DNA from: Iodobacter sp025352645
GTDB taxonomy: Bacteria; Pseudomonadota; Gammaproteobacteria; Burkholderiales; Chitinibacteraceae
NCBI RefSeq assembly: GCF_033446605.1
Contig: NZ_JAWQUO010000021.1
Coordinates: forward strand, 1 to 64,000
Direction of reading: 5' to 3'
DNA length: 64,000 nucleotides
Below the pieces are notes generated by a model. That model made no database searches and had not been told where the DNA came from. It was given only the letters and a program-made list of their open reading frames with translations. The position numbers and the translations under genes were made by a program. Shown here piece after piece: positions 6,939-15,715 of the stretch; the stretch's first letter is position 1, and every line of letters starts with the position of its first letter.

Positions 6939-7970
6939 CTATCTCCCCTTCATTACTAGCTTTCTTACTGGCGAAGGCAGACCAAGTTCTAGGGCTTCTG
7001 CTTGGCTGAACCAGCCAAGGTGGTCTTCGTGGGTGAGGGCGGTTTGGCCGATCACGCTACCAGGCAGTGGGGTGATGGTGAGGCGAAAATGAGTAAAAAC
7101 ATGCACAAAGTCTTCTGCGGCGCTGTCGAACTCAACATCCAGCCCAAAGCGTTGGCTACAGGCTTTGCTTGCCTCTAGCGTGGAGGTGGTTTCTGGCAGG
7201 CTCCATAAGCCGCCCCAGATGCCTGTGGGCGGGCGGCGCTCTAGCAAAAGCTTGCCATCCCTTGTAATCATCATCAGTACTGTTTGCCGCTCTGGCGAAA
7301 CTTTTTTTGGTTTGGGCGTTGGCAGCTCGGCTTGACGGCCTTGCTGGCGGGCGATGCAATCATCAAACACGGGGCAGGTGATACAGGCTGGTTTTTTAGG
7401 CGTGCAGATGGTTGCGCCCATATCCATCAGGCTTTGCGTATAGCGCTCTATGCCTTGCTCTGGCAGCAGCGTTGCCGCCAGTTGCCACAATTCTCTTTCA
7501 ACTATTTTAGTGCCCGGATAGCCGCTAATACCTGCCCAGCGGGCTAGCACGCGTTTTACATTGCCATCCAGAATAGCCGCGTGCGCGCCAAAGCTAAACG
7601 CGGCAATGGCGGCGGCGGTGGATGGGCCAACGCCAGGTAGCTCGGCTAGAAGCTCGGGCGTGCGCGGAAATGCTCCGCCAAAGCGCTCCATCACCATTTT
7701 CGCGGCTTTGTGTAGATTGCGTGCGCGGCTGTAGTAGCCCAGCCCGCTCCATCTGGCTAAAACATCATCACCACTGGCGCTGGCAAGGCTTGCCACGTCA
7801 GGAAAGCGCTCTAAAAACTGCTGGTAATAGGGAATAACCGTGATCACCTGCGTTTGCTGCAGCATGATTTCAGACAGCCATACCTTGTAAGGATCGCTGA
7901 CTTGCCAAGGTAGATTGTGGCGGCCGTGTACGGCCTGCCAAGCGATTAAACGCTGGGAAAAATCGCTCAT
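6939..7970 (-). CDS. mutY: A/G-specific adenine glycosylase MutY
   Basis: This DNA-repair glycosylase (343 residues) removes adenine mispaired with 8-oxoguanine. Visible features in order: SEIMLQQTQV (catalytic Glu region, about residue 34-43), helix-hairpin-helix LPGVGPSTAAAIAAF (about 110-125), the catalytic Asp in AILDGNVKRVLARW, the 4Fe-4S loop Cys-x6-Cys-x2-Cys-x5-Cys (CTPKKPACITCPVFDDC), and a C-terminal NUDIX-like 8-oxoG recognition domain. Its start overlaps the asmA-like stop by one base (TAATG), so the two are translationally coupled. Confidence 0.95.
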   Translation of the reverse strand: MSDFSQRLIAWQAVHGRHNLPWQVSDPYKVWLSEIMLQQTQVITVIPYYQQFLERFPDVASLASASGDDVLARWSGLGYYSRARNLHKAAKMVMERFGGAFPRTPELLAELPGVGPSTAAAIAAFSFGAHAAILDGNVKRVLARWAGISGYPGTKIVERELWQLAATLLPEQGIERYTQSLMDMGATICTPKKPACITCPVFDDCIARQQGRQAELPTPKPKKVSPERQTVLMMITRDGKLLLERRPPTGIWGGLWSLPETTSTLEASKACSQRFGLDVEFDSAAEDFVHVFTHFRLTITPLPGSVIGQTALTHEDHLGWFSQAEALELGLPSPVRKLVMKGR

Positions 7971-10297
7971 TAGTGGGTTTTCTTAGTGGGTTTGGCTAGT
8001 TTCTTTGTGGCGGCGGCTTTGGCGGCGATATCGGCTGCTTTTTTATCAGCAACAGCCTGTGCTGCAAGCTGTTTCTTTTGTTTGGCCGCGGCTTCTGCTG
8101 CGCTTTTTTGCTGTTCTGCAGCGGCTTTTTGTTTGATTAAAATTTGCTCTTTTAGGCTGGCGTAGTCGACATGGTATTCAGGGGCATTGAGTGCTCCGGA
8201 TAATTGGATCGGCAGTTTTAAACCCGCTAAGCCTTTAAGCTCTGGCACTTTAGGGTTGGCGCTGGCGTACATATTGTAATCAATGGCGTTACTGTTAAGG
8301 TCTAAAGTGCCGCCACCATTTAGTTTTAGAATGCCTGCTGTAAGGTCTAGGTCGCTATTGCTGGCAATGCCGTGCTTTAACGTAAGGGTGGAGCGTAGCT
8401 CACTAAAACTGGTTTTTGCGTTTAAGTTAGCGGGTGGGCTGGGCTCGCCATTCATTAGGCTGATTTGGCGGCTGGTGGTGCGTAGTAAGGCTTCAAGATC
8501 AATGCCGCGTATGGCGCCTTGGTTGAGCAGTAAGCGCACATTGCCCCCTGCGGTGCGGCGTAAATCACTGAGCTGATTACCGACGGCTGAAACATCTAGA
8601 TCAACGTGGCCACGGCCTTCAAAGCGGCTGGTATCAAATACATCGGCCAGCAGCGCGTTGATATTCATATTGGCAAGCTTTTGCTGCACACGGAAAGAAG
8701 CGTTTTTCTTATTGGCATCCACTTCTAAGCTGCCACTTAGCTGGCCTTCATAAAGCGTAGCTGCGAGTGGGTCTAGATTTAATTTACGGTTTTTGGCCGC
8801 AAATTGCAGTGAGATATCATTGATATGCAGTTTTTGTAACGCCAGCTCGCCAATTTTTAGCTTGCCGCTGGCATCTAAATTATTCAGCCACCAAAAATCA
8901 AAAGGCTTATCTGGGTTAACTGTTTTTGCCCCAGCGGCCACTACGGGCAAATAGGGTGATAAATCGAGTTTGTGTAAATCCACATCAACGGCGTAGTGGG
9001 GGTGAACAAAGTCGCTCACATCGACCGTGGCTTTAATGGGGGATTTATCTAGCTGGCCTTGGCTGGAGAGGCTAAGTGTTTCTGCCTGCAAATTAAGCGT
9101 GCCTACGCCTTTTAGATCTAGGCCAATTGCACCACGTGGTAGGTTACGGTTAGTGTAGCTACCGCTTAAGCTATAGGCGGGCAATCTAGCAATGCTGCCT
9201 TTCAGTAGCTCTAGCGGGCTGGCAAAAGATAGCGCTAGGTTTTGTTCTGGGCTATTGAGTTTGACTTCAAAGCGGGCTAAATCGGTGCGCAGCAGGCCTT
9301 GCTGCATACCAGATAAAGTGGGGATGGTGGCTTTAGCGCTAAGCTGGCCGCTTGGGCTTTGCATATCCACATTCAGCTTAAGGCGGTTTAGGCTAATCGC
9401 CTCTTTAGAGAATAAAATCTCTGGCACATCCAGCTCGCCCTTCCAGTGCTGGCCTGCACGTTGGCCAGAGGCGGTGAGCTTTAGCTCCCCGCCATTAAAG
9501 CGCAAAGGTTGCCAGCCGTAGATTAGATTACCTACGGTACTTACTTTTACATCTTGCAAGCGCAGCTCAGGCGAGCTGCCGCCTTTTTGCTCTAGCTCTA
9601 GCAGTAAATCAGCCACCAGTAAGCGATGATCGGCCTCGTGATAGCGCATGGCTGCCGTGGCACTTAAAGTGCCTTGCCATTGCACCGGTCTATCTCCATC
9701 GCCAATTAGCAGTATGCCATCCATATCCAAACGCCCTGCCTTGGGGTCGGATAGGTTTTTCATGGTGAGATTAAGGCGGGAGAGGCGAATACTTTCACCC
9801 AAAAACTCGTCAGAAAGCTTAAATGCCGCCTCGTTAAAATGCACGGTATCGAGCGAGAAACTCAGCTCTTTGGTTTGCGATTTAGGTGTGAGTAAGTCTT
9901 CAAAATTATACGTGCCGTCTTCGCGGCGAGTTACATTCAGCTCAGGCTTTTCAAAATCTAGCGCTTTAATTTTCCCTTTACCAAACAGTAATGGCCACAG
10001 GCTCAGCTCAACGCGCACACGATCCGCGTGAGCGAAAATATCTTTTTGGCTTGGCTCGGTAAGGGTGACATCATCTAGCAGTAGCGCCGGTTGTGGCAGC
10101 AAGACAAAACGCGCATCACCCCGTATGGTGAGTTGGCGTTGAGTGTCTTTTTCCAGCATGCTGGAAAGCTCACTTTTGATCAGATCAAAAGAAATAAAAT
10201 AGGGTAGCGTGCCAAGCAGCGTCACAAGCATGACGAGCAAAAGCAGGCAAATTCGGAAAGGGCGAGAGTGTCGCCAATCTATGTGAGGACGGTGCAT
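7970..10297 (-). CDS. AsmA-family protein
   Basis: A 775-residue inner-membrane-anchored periplasmic protein of the AsmA group, thought to take part in lipid transport between membranes or outer-membrane assembly. One N-terminal membrane segment (about residues 13-33), long beta-rich body with repeated LDxxxxx patterns, and the family's C-terminal module (GNVRLLLNQGAIRGIDLEALLR, then LTLKHGIASNSDLDLTAG and YNMYASANPKVPELKGLAGL). The tail from about residue 725 is Ala/Lys/Gln-rich and probably coiled or disordered. It precedes mutY in one transcript. Confidence 0.85.
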   Translation of the reverse strand: MHRPHIDWRHSRPFRICLLLLVMLVTLLGTLPYFISFDLIKSELSSMLEKDTQRQLTIRGDARFVLLPQPALLLDDVTLTEPSQKDIFAHADRVRVELSLWPLLFGKGKIKALDFEKPELNVTRREDGTYNFEDLLTPKSQTKELSFSLDTVHFNEAAFKLSDEFLGESIRLSRLNLTMKNLSDPKAGRLDMDGILLIGDGDRPVQWQGTLSATAAMRYHEADHRLLVADLLLELEQKGGSSPELRLQDVKVSTVGNLIYGWQPLRFNGGELKLTASGQRAGQHWKGELDVPEILFSKEAISLNRLKLNVDMQSPSGQLSAKATIPTLSGMQQGLLRTDLARFEVKLNSPEQNLALSFASPLELLKGSIARLPAYSLSGSYTNRNLPRGAIGLDLKGVGTLNLQAETLSLSSQGQLDKSPIKATVDVSDFVHPHYAVDVDLHKLDLSPYLPVVAAGAKTVNPDKPFDFWWLNNLDASGKLKIGELALQKLHINDISLQFAAKNRKLNLDPLAATLYEGQLSGSLEVDANKKNASFRVQQKLANMNINALLADVFDTSRFEGRGHVDLDVSAVGNQLSDLRRTAGGNVRLLLNQGAIRGIDLEALLRTTSRQISLMNGEPSPPANLNAKTSFSELRSTLTLKHGIASNSDLDLTAGILKLNGGGTLDLNSNAIDYNMYASANPKVPELKGLAGLKLPIQLSGALNAPEYHVDYASLKEQILIKQKAAAEQQKSAAEAAAKQKKQLAAQAVADKKAADIAAKAAATKKLAKPTKKTH

Positions 10298-10526
10298 AGC
10301 GGGATTATCCCGAAGACTTGGATTAATTTCAAAGTTAAGATTGATCTTATTACATTAAAAAGCACGGCAGAAAGCAGATTAAGGCGGCATTTTTGCCCTA
10401 GATCTTGTCGCTTATTGGCTTTAAAGCGGCATTTATGACGTTAAATCAGTGGCTTTGCTTTGTGGTGATCTTGCCTATGTATTTAGGCTTTGAATTGATA
10501 ATAATTTTCACACTAGGGAAAAATAT

Positions 10527-10934
10527 ATGGCTCAGACTACAGAAATTAAGGTTCGCGGTTATCATTTAGATTTATATGGCCATGTGAATAACGCTCGTTA
10601 TTTAGAGTTTTTGGAAGAAGCGCGTTGGGCATTGGTGGATGAAAGCGGTGGTTTAGAATGGTTTACCAATGAGCGTTTAGCCTTAGTCATTAGCCGCGTT
10701 GATATCCGCTATAAACGCCCCGCCACAATGGGCGATGTGCTAAAAATTGAAACCCGCTTAACGCATCTTGGTGAGAAAGAAGGCATTATTAATCAGCGTA
10801 TCTTGCGCTTAGATAACGATAAATTAGTGGCTGAAGCGGATGTTACTTTTGCGGTGATAAGCGCTAAAACCCCTGGCGCTTTGCCACTAGATGGCGAATT
10901 GGCGGAGCGTTTACAAGGGATGATGCATGTTTGA
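10527..10934 (+). CDS. Acyl-CoA thioesterase, 4HBT hot-dog family
   Basis: A 135-residue single hot-dog domain of the YbgC/FadM type. The signature HLDLYGHVNNARYLEFLEEA (about residues 14-33) contains the catalytic Asp and the His-Val-Asn motif. It probably hydrolyses acyl-CoA in the cytoplasm; the chain-length preference is unknown. GGGAAAAA precedes the ATG. Its last 8 bases overlap the start of the next gene in another frame, so the two are likely translationally coupled. Confidence 0.85.
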   Translation: MAQTTEIKVRGYHLDLYGHVNNARYLEFLEEARWALVDESGGLEWFTNERLALVISRVDIRYKRPATMGDVLKIETRLTHLGEKEGIINQRILRLDNDKLVAEADVTFAVISAKTPGALPLDGELAERLQGMMHV

Positions 10935-11385
10935 AAAATGCATAAGCCGGATTGCCTGTTTGGGACTGTTACTTGGATTGGCCGCTTGCGGTAGCTTGCC
11001 TACAGATTTAGAAAAGCCAACGGTAAGTTTGGCTGGAATCAGCGTGGCAGAAATAGGCCTGCTTGAGCAGCAATTTATTCTTAATTTACGGGTCAATAAT
11101 CCTAATAATATTGATATTCCATTAAATGGGCTAAATATCAATTTGGAGGTGAATGATAAGCCGTTTGCGAATGGGGTTTCTAATGAGGCAACCACGTTGC
11201 CGCGCTTGGGATCGGCCGTGATAAAACTACGTGTGAGTACCTCTTTAACGACTTTTATCCAACAATTTAATGCTCTGCAAGCAAGTGGCAAGCCAATCGC
11301 CTATCGTATTAAAGGTAAACTGTTCCTACCTTTACGCCCAGATGGCGTAAGCTTTGAACGGCAAGGGGAAGTGACGTTACCCTAA
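10927..11385 (+). CDS. LEA type 2 (LEA14-like/WHy) lipoprotein
   Basis: A 152-residue protein with a signal peptide ending in a lipobox (LLGLAACG, Cys at about residue 21), followed by a water-stress/hypersensitive-response (WHy) type domain: FILNLRVNNPNNIDIPLNGL is the typical strand with its Asn-Pro-Asn. It should be lipid-anchored in the periplasm. Similar proteins are linked with desiccation or envelope stress, but the role in this organism is unknown. It overlaps the thioesterase gene and is followed 26 bases later by a coiled-coil membrane protein gene. Confidence 0.8.
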   Translation: MFEKCISRIACLGLLLGLAACGSLPTDLEKPTVSLAGISVAEIGLLEQQFILNLRVNNPNNIDIPLNGLNINLEVNDKPFANGVSNEATTLPRLGSAVIKLRVSTSLTTFIQQFNALQASGKPIAYRIKGKLFLPLRPDGVSFERQGEVTLP

Positions 11386-11411
11386 ACCCTGATTAAATTG
11401 GAAAGAGAGCG

Positions 11412-12014
11412 ATGAGTGATCATGCTGCACCTGCTGCCTCACATGATGAGCACGCAACAAGTGGTGAGCCTAGCCCCTCCTTTATGCAAAAAAACCGTCT
11501 AAAACTGATGATTGGTGGCGGTTTTTTTGGATTTTTGCTGGTGCTGATTATTGGGATTGCGATTGGGATGACCAAGCGTAATTTTGAAAGAGCCCAATAT
11601 ATTGAGCAAATTGCCCGTCTGAAGGTTTCTTTTGAAGAAACCATCGAGACGCGTAAAGATCTTGAGGAAAGAATCACGGAGCTTAAAAAAGAAGTTAAAG
11701 AAAAGAAAATTGAAGTAGAAGAATTAGAAGTCAAAGTAGAAGACTTAGAGCGGCGTGGCGGAGCAAAAGCCACAGGCGCCGCAGAGCACGGCGCCGCCGC
11801 CGCACCTGCTGCCGCACATGGTGAATCTGCAGGCGAGGATATCAAACCCGCAGGTGGTGGCTATGTGAAGTTTGGTGGTGGTGATTGTGTTCTACCCGCA
11901 GGCGGTGGCAAGGGCAGTGCGGCGTGGAAGGAGTGCGTTAAGCAAAATCGCAGTGCGCCCGGCAAAGCTGCCGAAGCAACCGCCGAACCTGCTGCTAAGC
12001 CAAGCGGACATTAA
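11412..12014 (+). CDS. Single-pass membrane protein with coiled coil, unrecognised
   Basis: 200 residues: a His/Ala-rich cytoplasmic-type N terminus, one membrane helix at about 32-52 (LMIGGGFFGFLLVLIIGIAIG), a strongly charged Glu/Lys coiled coil at about 64-115, then an Ala/Gly-rich low-complexity tail with two Cys (GGGDCVLPAGG and WKECVKQ). RBS AGAGAGCG precedes the ATG. It probably forms the end of a three-gene unit with the thioesterase and lipoprotein. Its stop overlaps the convergent sugar-kinase stop by 4 bases. No family function is recognised. Confidence 0.7.
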   Translation: MSDHAAPAASHDEHATSGEPSPSFMQKNRLKLMIGGGFFGFLLVLIIGIAIGMTKRNFERAQYIEQIARLKVSFEETIETRKDLEERITELKKEVKEKKIEVEELEVKVEDLERRGGAKATGAAEHGAAAAPAAAHGESAGEDIKPAGGGYVKFGGGDCVLPAGGGKGSAAWKECVKQNRSAPGKAAEATAEPAAKPSGH

Positions 12015-12931
12015 TCCAAATACAGCCCTTGTATGCTTTCTAGGCTAGGCGGGCTGGCGCCGTGGTGCATGCAGGCCGCTGCTCCGCTGGCGATGGCAAA
12101 GCGTAAATGCTCGCCTGCTTCGCGCTCTGGCCAAGTTATCATGCTATAGATTAGCCCGCCGATTGAGGCATCCCCTGCTCCTACTGTATCGGCCACACTC
12201 ACCTCAATTGCCGCGCTGATTACGATGGTGTCGGGCGTGATTAAAGATGCTCCGTCTGCGCCACGGGTATACAGAATGCTGGCTTGTGGGTTCCAACTGA
12301 TGAGCGTTTTTAATGCGTTATCGATGTCATTGCTACGAAATAAGCCTATTAAGTCTTCATCAGATACCTTGATCACATCGGCTAGCTGGCTCATGGCTTT
12401 GAATGTGGCGTCGTAGTCTTGATCCATCAAAACTCTAAAATTGGGGTCGTAGCTGATTTTAACGCCAAGCTGCTTAAGCTCCACCGCTAAGGCGAGTAAG
12501 CGTTTGCCTAGCGGCTGGCGGGCTAAGCTGATGCCACCAAAATGCGCCCAACTTACCGCGCTTTGCCAACCAGCCGGTAGGGCTTCTGGGGCAAAATATA
12601 AATCTGCTGAGTTGTCTCCAATAAAAAAATATTGTGGTGGGTGAGCGGCAGGCACAATCGCCAGCAAGGGGGATTTATCTAGCTGCTGTAAAAAGCGCAA
12701 ATCTAAGCCCGCTTCGCTAGATGCTTGGTATAAATCTTGGCCAAAACAATCCTTACTGATAGCCCCAGCAAAAGCACTGGCTACGCCTAAGCTGGCGAGT
12801 ACACGGCTGACATTCCAAGTAGAGCCGCCAACTTTACTTTGCCAATGGTTGCCTTCGGTTTTAATCATATCGGTGAGGGCTTCCCCAGCAGCAATAAAGC
12901 GGGGCAGGGGGGAGGAGTTGGGCTGATTCAT
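12011..12931 (-). CDS. PfkB-family sugar kinase, probable fructokinase
   Basis: A ribokinase-like kinase of about 306 residues, expected to phosphorylate the sugar brought in by the adjacent ABC transporter. Visible motifs: the N-terminal VGGSTWNVSRVLASLG (sugar-binding Gly-Gly) and the C-terminal anion hole and catalytic base DTVGAGDAS. The in-frame upstream codons to 12979 are unlikely to be used: AAAGAG precedes the ATG at 12931. A 229-bp repeat (12962-13190) separates it from the ROK gene upstream, so it may be read through the repeat or from its own promoter. Fructose is inferred from the operon type (frcBCAK of rhizobia). Confidence 0.8.
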   Translation of the reverse strand: MNQPNSSPLPRFIAAGEALTDMIKTEGNHWQSKVGGSTWNVSRVLASLGVASAFAGAISKDCFGQDLYQASSEAGLDLRFLQQLDKSPLLAIVPAAHPPQYFFIGDNSADLYFAPEALPAGWQSAVSWAHFGGISLARQPLGKRLLALAVELKQLGVKISYDPNFRVLMDQDYDATFKAMSQLADVIKVSDEDLIGLFRSNDIDNALKTLISWNPQASILYTRGADGASLITPDTIVISAAIEVSVADTVGAGDASIGGLIYSMITWPEREAGEHLRFAIASGAAACMHHGASPPSLESIQGLYLD

Positions 12932-12961
12932 GATGCTCTTTGTGAGTTTTAAATGGATGAT

Positions 12962-13190
12962 GTTACGCAGTAAGGTCAAACAATATGCAGCCCACTAAAA
13001 ACACAAAAAGTATGAACAGATGCAGCATGACTATTGATTTTTGATTGATTTAGATAAATATATTTAATATCAAATCGTTATGAAGTAACTCATCTACGCA
13101 TCATGATAAAAGCAGCGGGAGATTACTGCTGTTTGATCCGTTTTTTTGTGTATTTAGTGTTTTTCGTGGACAAATAGTCTTGGTGTGTAA
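12962..13190 (+). repeat. 229-bp MITE-like intergenic repeat, copy 1
   Basis: The left end GTTACGCAGTAAGGTCAAA is repeated at the left end of a second copy (28685-28911), and the body matches that copy in reverse complement (for example TTTAGTGTTTTTCGTGGACA at 13152-13171 and ACGCATCATG near 13094). The ends are imperfect inverted repeats of one another (GTTACGCA with TGTGTAAT). It carries no gene. It separates the ROK regulator from the sugar kinase inside one operon. Confidence 0.7.
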
Positions 13191-13218
13191 TATCAGTTAA
13201 ATAGCTTAAGTCGTGGCC

Positions 13219-14457
13219 TTACAGGGCATCGTCTAGTTTTAAAAATAGATCTCGGTCGGGGGCGAAGTTGGCGTAGAGCGGCAGCAAAGCTCCGCCTAGT
13301 GCTCTGGCGTCCGAGCCTATCGTGCCCGCGAATACTTGCGGTGCAACAATACCTTCCCAGTTGAAATCTTGCATAGCCGCTTCAACGGCAGCGATCAGTG
13401 CTTCTTTTACTGCGCTACAAAAGCAGCCGTCAACAATCACGCCTTCTAAATCGAGCAGGCAAGTGCTATTGAGCATGGCAAAGGCAATAGGTGGGGCTGT
13501 TTCTGCAATCCATGCTTCGGTATGTGGCCAGTATTCTGGGCTAACGGCCCGCTCATCGCTAGTGGCGCGGCCATCTAAGCCTGCGGCAATAAACCGGCTT
13601 TCTAGTTTAAATAACGATGCCACATTCAATAACTGCGGGCTGTGTTTTCCGCTACCGTTTAGCCCCAGTGGCAAAGAGCCTAATGCACCGGCATTACCAT
13701 GCTTACCCAGATGTAAATGGCTATCTAGCACTAGGCCGCCGCCAATAAAGGTATCTACAAAAACGTAAACAAAGTTACGCATATCGCGGCCACGCCCTGC
13801 TACTAATTCGGCCACACAGGCGGCGGTGGTGTCTTTAAGCGTTTGCACCGGTAAGCCGGTTAGCGTGGCAATTTCTTCTTTGAGTTGAAAGCGCTCCCAG
13901 CGTGCCACCACCTCGGCATCAAGGCCGAGTAGTTGTTGCCAGCCGCCCATATGTAGTGGTGCAGCAATGCCTATGCCCTGTATGCGCTCCCATAGCTTTG
14001 CGCCTAGCGTGTGTTTGATTTTGGTTAGGCACTCGCTGATATGGCCCAAGATTTGGCTAGGATCGGCAAAGTCATAGCTTAAGTTCCAGCGCTCGCGCAC
14101 CGCGCCGCTAAAATCCACCAGCAAAATATCTAAGCTGCGTCGCCCCACTTTTACCCCAATTGCAAACGCCCCATTGGGGTTGAGCGCAAGCGGCACCGAT
14201 GGCTGGCCCACTTTACCGCGCTGCGGGGTTTCTTTGATTAGCAGCTCGTCATCGATTAAACGCTTGGTGATCAGAGAAATAGCTTGCGCCGTTAAGTGGG
14301 TTAATCTGGCGATTTCTGCCCCAGAGATCTGGCCATTCAAGCGAATGGCTTGCAATACAACGCGCTCGTTGTACTGGCGCATTCCCCCTTGTGAAGAGCC
14401 TCTGGGTTTGAGTTTGTTTGTAGAGGCGCTGCTGTTATCCGGCGAGAGGCTCACCAA
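13219..14457 (-). CDS. ROK-family transcriptional regulator
   Basis: A 412-residue regulator of the NagC/Mlc/XylR type. An N-terminal winged helix-turn-helix (about residues 28-85: NGQISGAEIARLTHLTAQAI) is followed by a ROK sugar-kinase-like domain (ALNPNGAFAIGVKVGRRSLD, then the phosphate-binding FVDTFIGGGLVLD). The usual ROK zinc motif CxCGxxGC is not seen; the region after the glycine-rich loop reads HLGKHGNAGALGSLPLG instead. It overlaps the upstream fucU-like gene by 23 bases, placing it inside the sugar-transport operon, which it probably represses in the absence of the sugar. Confidence 0.85.
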   Translation of the reverse strand: MVSLSPDNSSASTNKLKPRGSSQGGMRQYNERVVLQAIRLNGQISGAEIARLTHLTAQAISLITKRLIDDELLIKETPQRGKVGQPSVPLALNPNGAFAIGVKVGRRSLDILLVDFSGAVRERWNLSYDFADPSQILGHISECLTKIKHTLGAKLWERIQGIGIAAPLHMGGWQQLLGLDAEVVARWERFQLKEEIATLTGLPVQTLKDTTAACVAELVAGRGRDMRNFVYVFVDTFIGGGLVLDSHLHLGKHGNAGALGSLPLGLNGSGKHSPQLLNVASLFKLESRFIAAGLDGRATSDERAVSPEYWPHTEAWIAETAPPIAFAMLNSTCLLDLEGVIVDGCFCSAVKEALIAAVEAAMQDFNWEGIVAPQVFAGTIGSDARALGGALLPLYANFAPDRDLFLKLDDAL

Positions 14458-14890
14458 TCACTCCTTTTTTTAAGATGAAGTTGCTGTAAGGCTGTAATTC
14501 GGCAGTTAACACAATGGCGTAAGCTTGCTTGACGCGCTCATAGAAAGCAAATCGCTCTAGTGCCTCGTATTGCCCAGCTAGTGCATGGCCTGCATCGTTT
14601 AGCTCGCTGATGACTTGCTTTTGTAATGCGCTGCACCAGCCTGTGGCTTGGTGGCTCACTTGCATATAGGCAATGGGCTGGCTTACGTCTTGATCTAAGG
14701 GCAATAGGCTGATAATTGCGTTTACTGCACGGGCAACGCCCACGCCAGCAAGATAAATCAAGGGCTTGCCCGCAGCCAACGAGGCGGCGGTAAAGTTGGC
14801 ATCGGCGATGACAATTTCATTGCCATGCCCCATCTCGGCTAACACCTTAAGTAATTCAGGCGTGAGTAGTGGGTCTATTCCTTTTAGCAT
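14435..14890 (-). CDS. RbsD/FucU-family sugar mutarotase
   Basis: A 151-residue member of the RbsD/FucU family, which interconverts anomers or ring forms of imported monosaccharides. The N terminus MLKGIDPLLTPELLKVLAEM and GHGNEIVIADANFTAAS are diagnostic, with the catalytic His (about 22) and Asp (about 30). It is 18 bases from the ATPase gene upstream and overlaps the ROK gene downstream. The sugar is likely that of the transporter (fructose-type system), although FucU proteins act on fucose and RbsD on ribose. Confidence 0.85.
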   Translation of the reverse strand: MLKGIDPLLTPELLKVLAEMGHGNEIVIADANFTAASLAAGKPLIYLAGVGVARAVNAIISLLPLDQDVSQPIAYMQVSHQATGWCSALQKQVISELNDAGHALAGQYEALERFAFYERVKQAYAIVLTAELQPYSNFILKKGVIGEPLAG

Positions 14891-14908
14891 GCTGTTTCTC
14901 CTGTGCTG

Positions 14909-15715
14909 CTATTGGGCTAACCACTCTGCGGGAATATCCTCGGGCTTCATAGCACCAGTCATCACCGCTACGGCGTCACTCATGGTGATGGCCTTAGGGT
15001 TGAGCACGGCGGCTCTGCGCCCTAAGCGGGCAACGTGGATGCGATCAGCTATCTCAAACACATGCGGCATATTGTGGCTGATCAGTACGACGGGTAAGCC
15101 TCGGTTACGTACATTGCGGATCAGCTCTAGCACCATATTGCCTTCTTTAACCCCAAGGGCTGCGGTAGGCTCATCCATGATAACCACATGGCGGGCAAAG
15201 GCGGCAGCGCGTGCCACCGCCACCCCTTGACGCTGGCCGCCTGATAATGTTTCAACCGCCTGAGTCATGGAGCGGATGCCAATTTTTAGCTCCTGCATAT
15301 AGGCGATGCTGTCATTTAACATGCGCTTTTTATCTAAAAACCCAAGGCTGCCCAACAAACCAGCACGGCGGATTTCTCTGCCCATAAATAAGTTTTCTGC
15401 AATGGTCATGGCAGGGGCTACGGCGAGGTCTTGGTAAACGGTTTCGATGCCTGCACGGCGGGCTTCGATTGGGCTTTTAAAGCAAACGCTTTGCCCATCT
15501 AGCAGAATATCGCCGCTATCGGGGGTAATTGCGCCGGATAAAGCCTTAATTAAGGAGGATTTACCCGCGCCATTATCCCCAATCACAGCCAAAATTTCCC
15601 CTGCACGCAGCTCGAAATCAGCACCATCTAAGGCGGTGACTTGGCCATAGCGTTTTACTAAGCCTTTGGCCTGAATCACCAAAGGGCGGGTATTTTGTTC
15701 TGGATGCGGGCTCAT
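14909..15715 (-). CDS. Sugar ABC transporter ATP-binding protein, FrcA-like
   Basis: A 268-residue single-domain ATPase for sugar import. Walker A GDNGAGKSSLIKAL (about 47-60), signature LSGGQRQGVAVARA (about 157-170) and Walker B HVVIMDEPTAALG are intact. Ribose and galactose systems usually have a double-length ATPase of about 500 residues; the single-domain form is that of the FrcA (fructose) type. The ATG overlaps the permease stop by one base, so translation is coupled. Confidence 0.85.
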   Translation of the reverse strand: MSPHPEQNTRPLVIQAKGLVKRYGQVTALDGADFELRAGEILAVIGDNGAGKSSLIKALSGAITPDSGDILLDGQSVCFKSPIEARRAGIETVYQDLAVAPAMTIAENLFMGREIRRAGLLGSLGFLDKKRMLNDSIAYMQELKIGIRSMTQAVETLSGGQRQGVAVARAAAFARHVVIMDEPTAALGVKEGNMVLELIRNVRNRGLPVVLISHNMPHVFEIADRIHVARLGRRAAVLNPKAITMSDAVAVMTGAMKPEDIPAEWLAQ

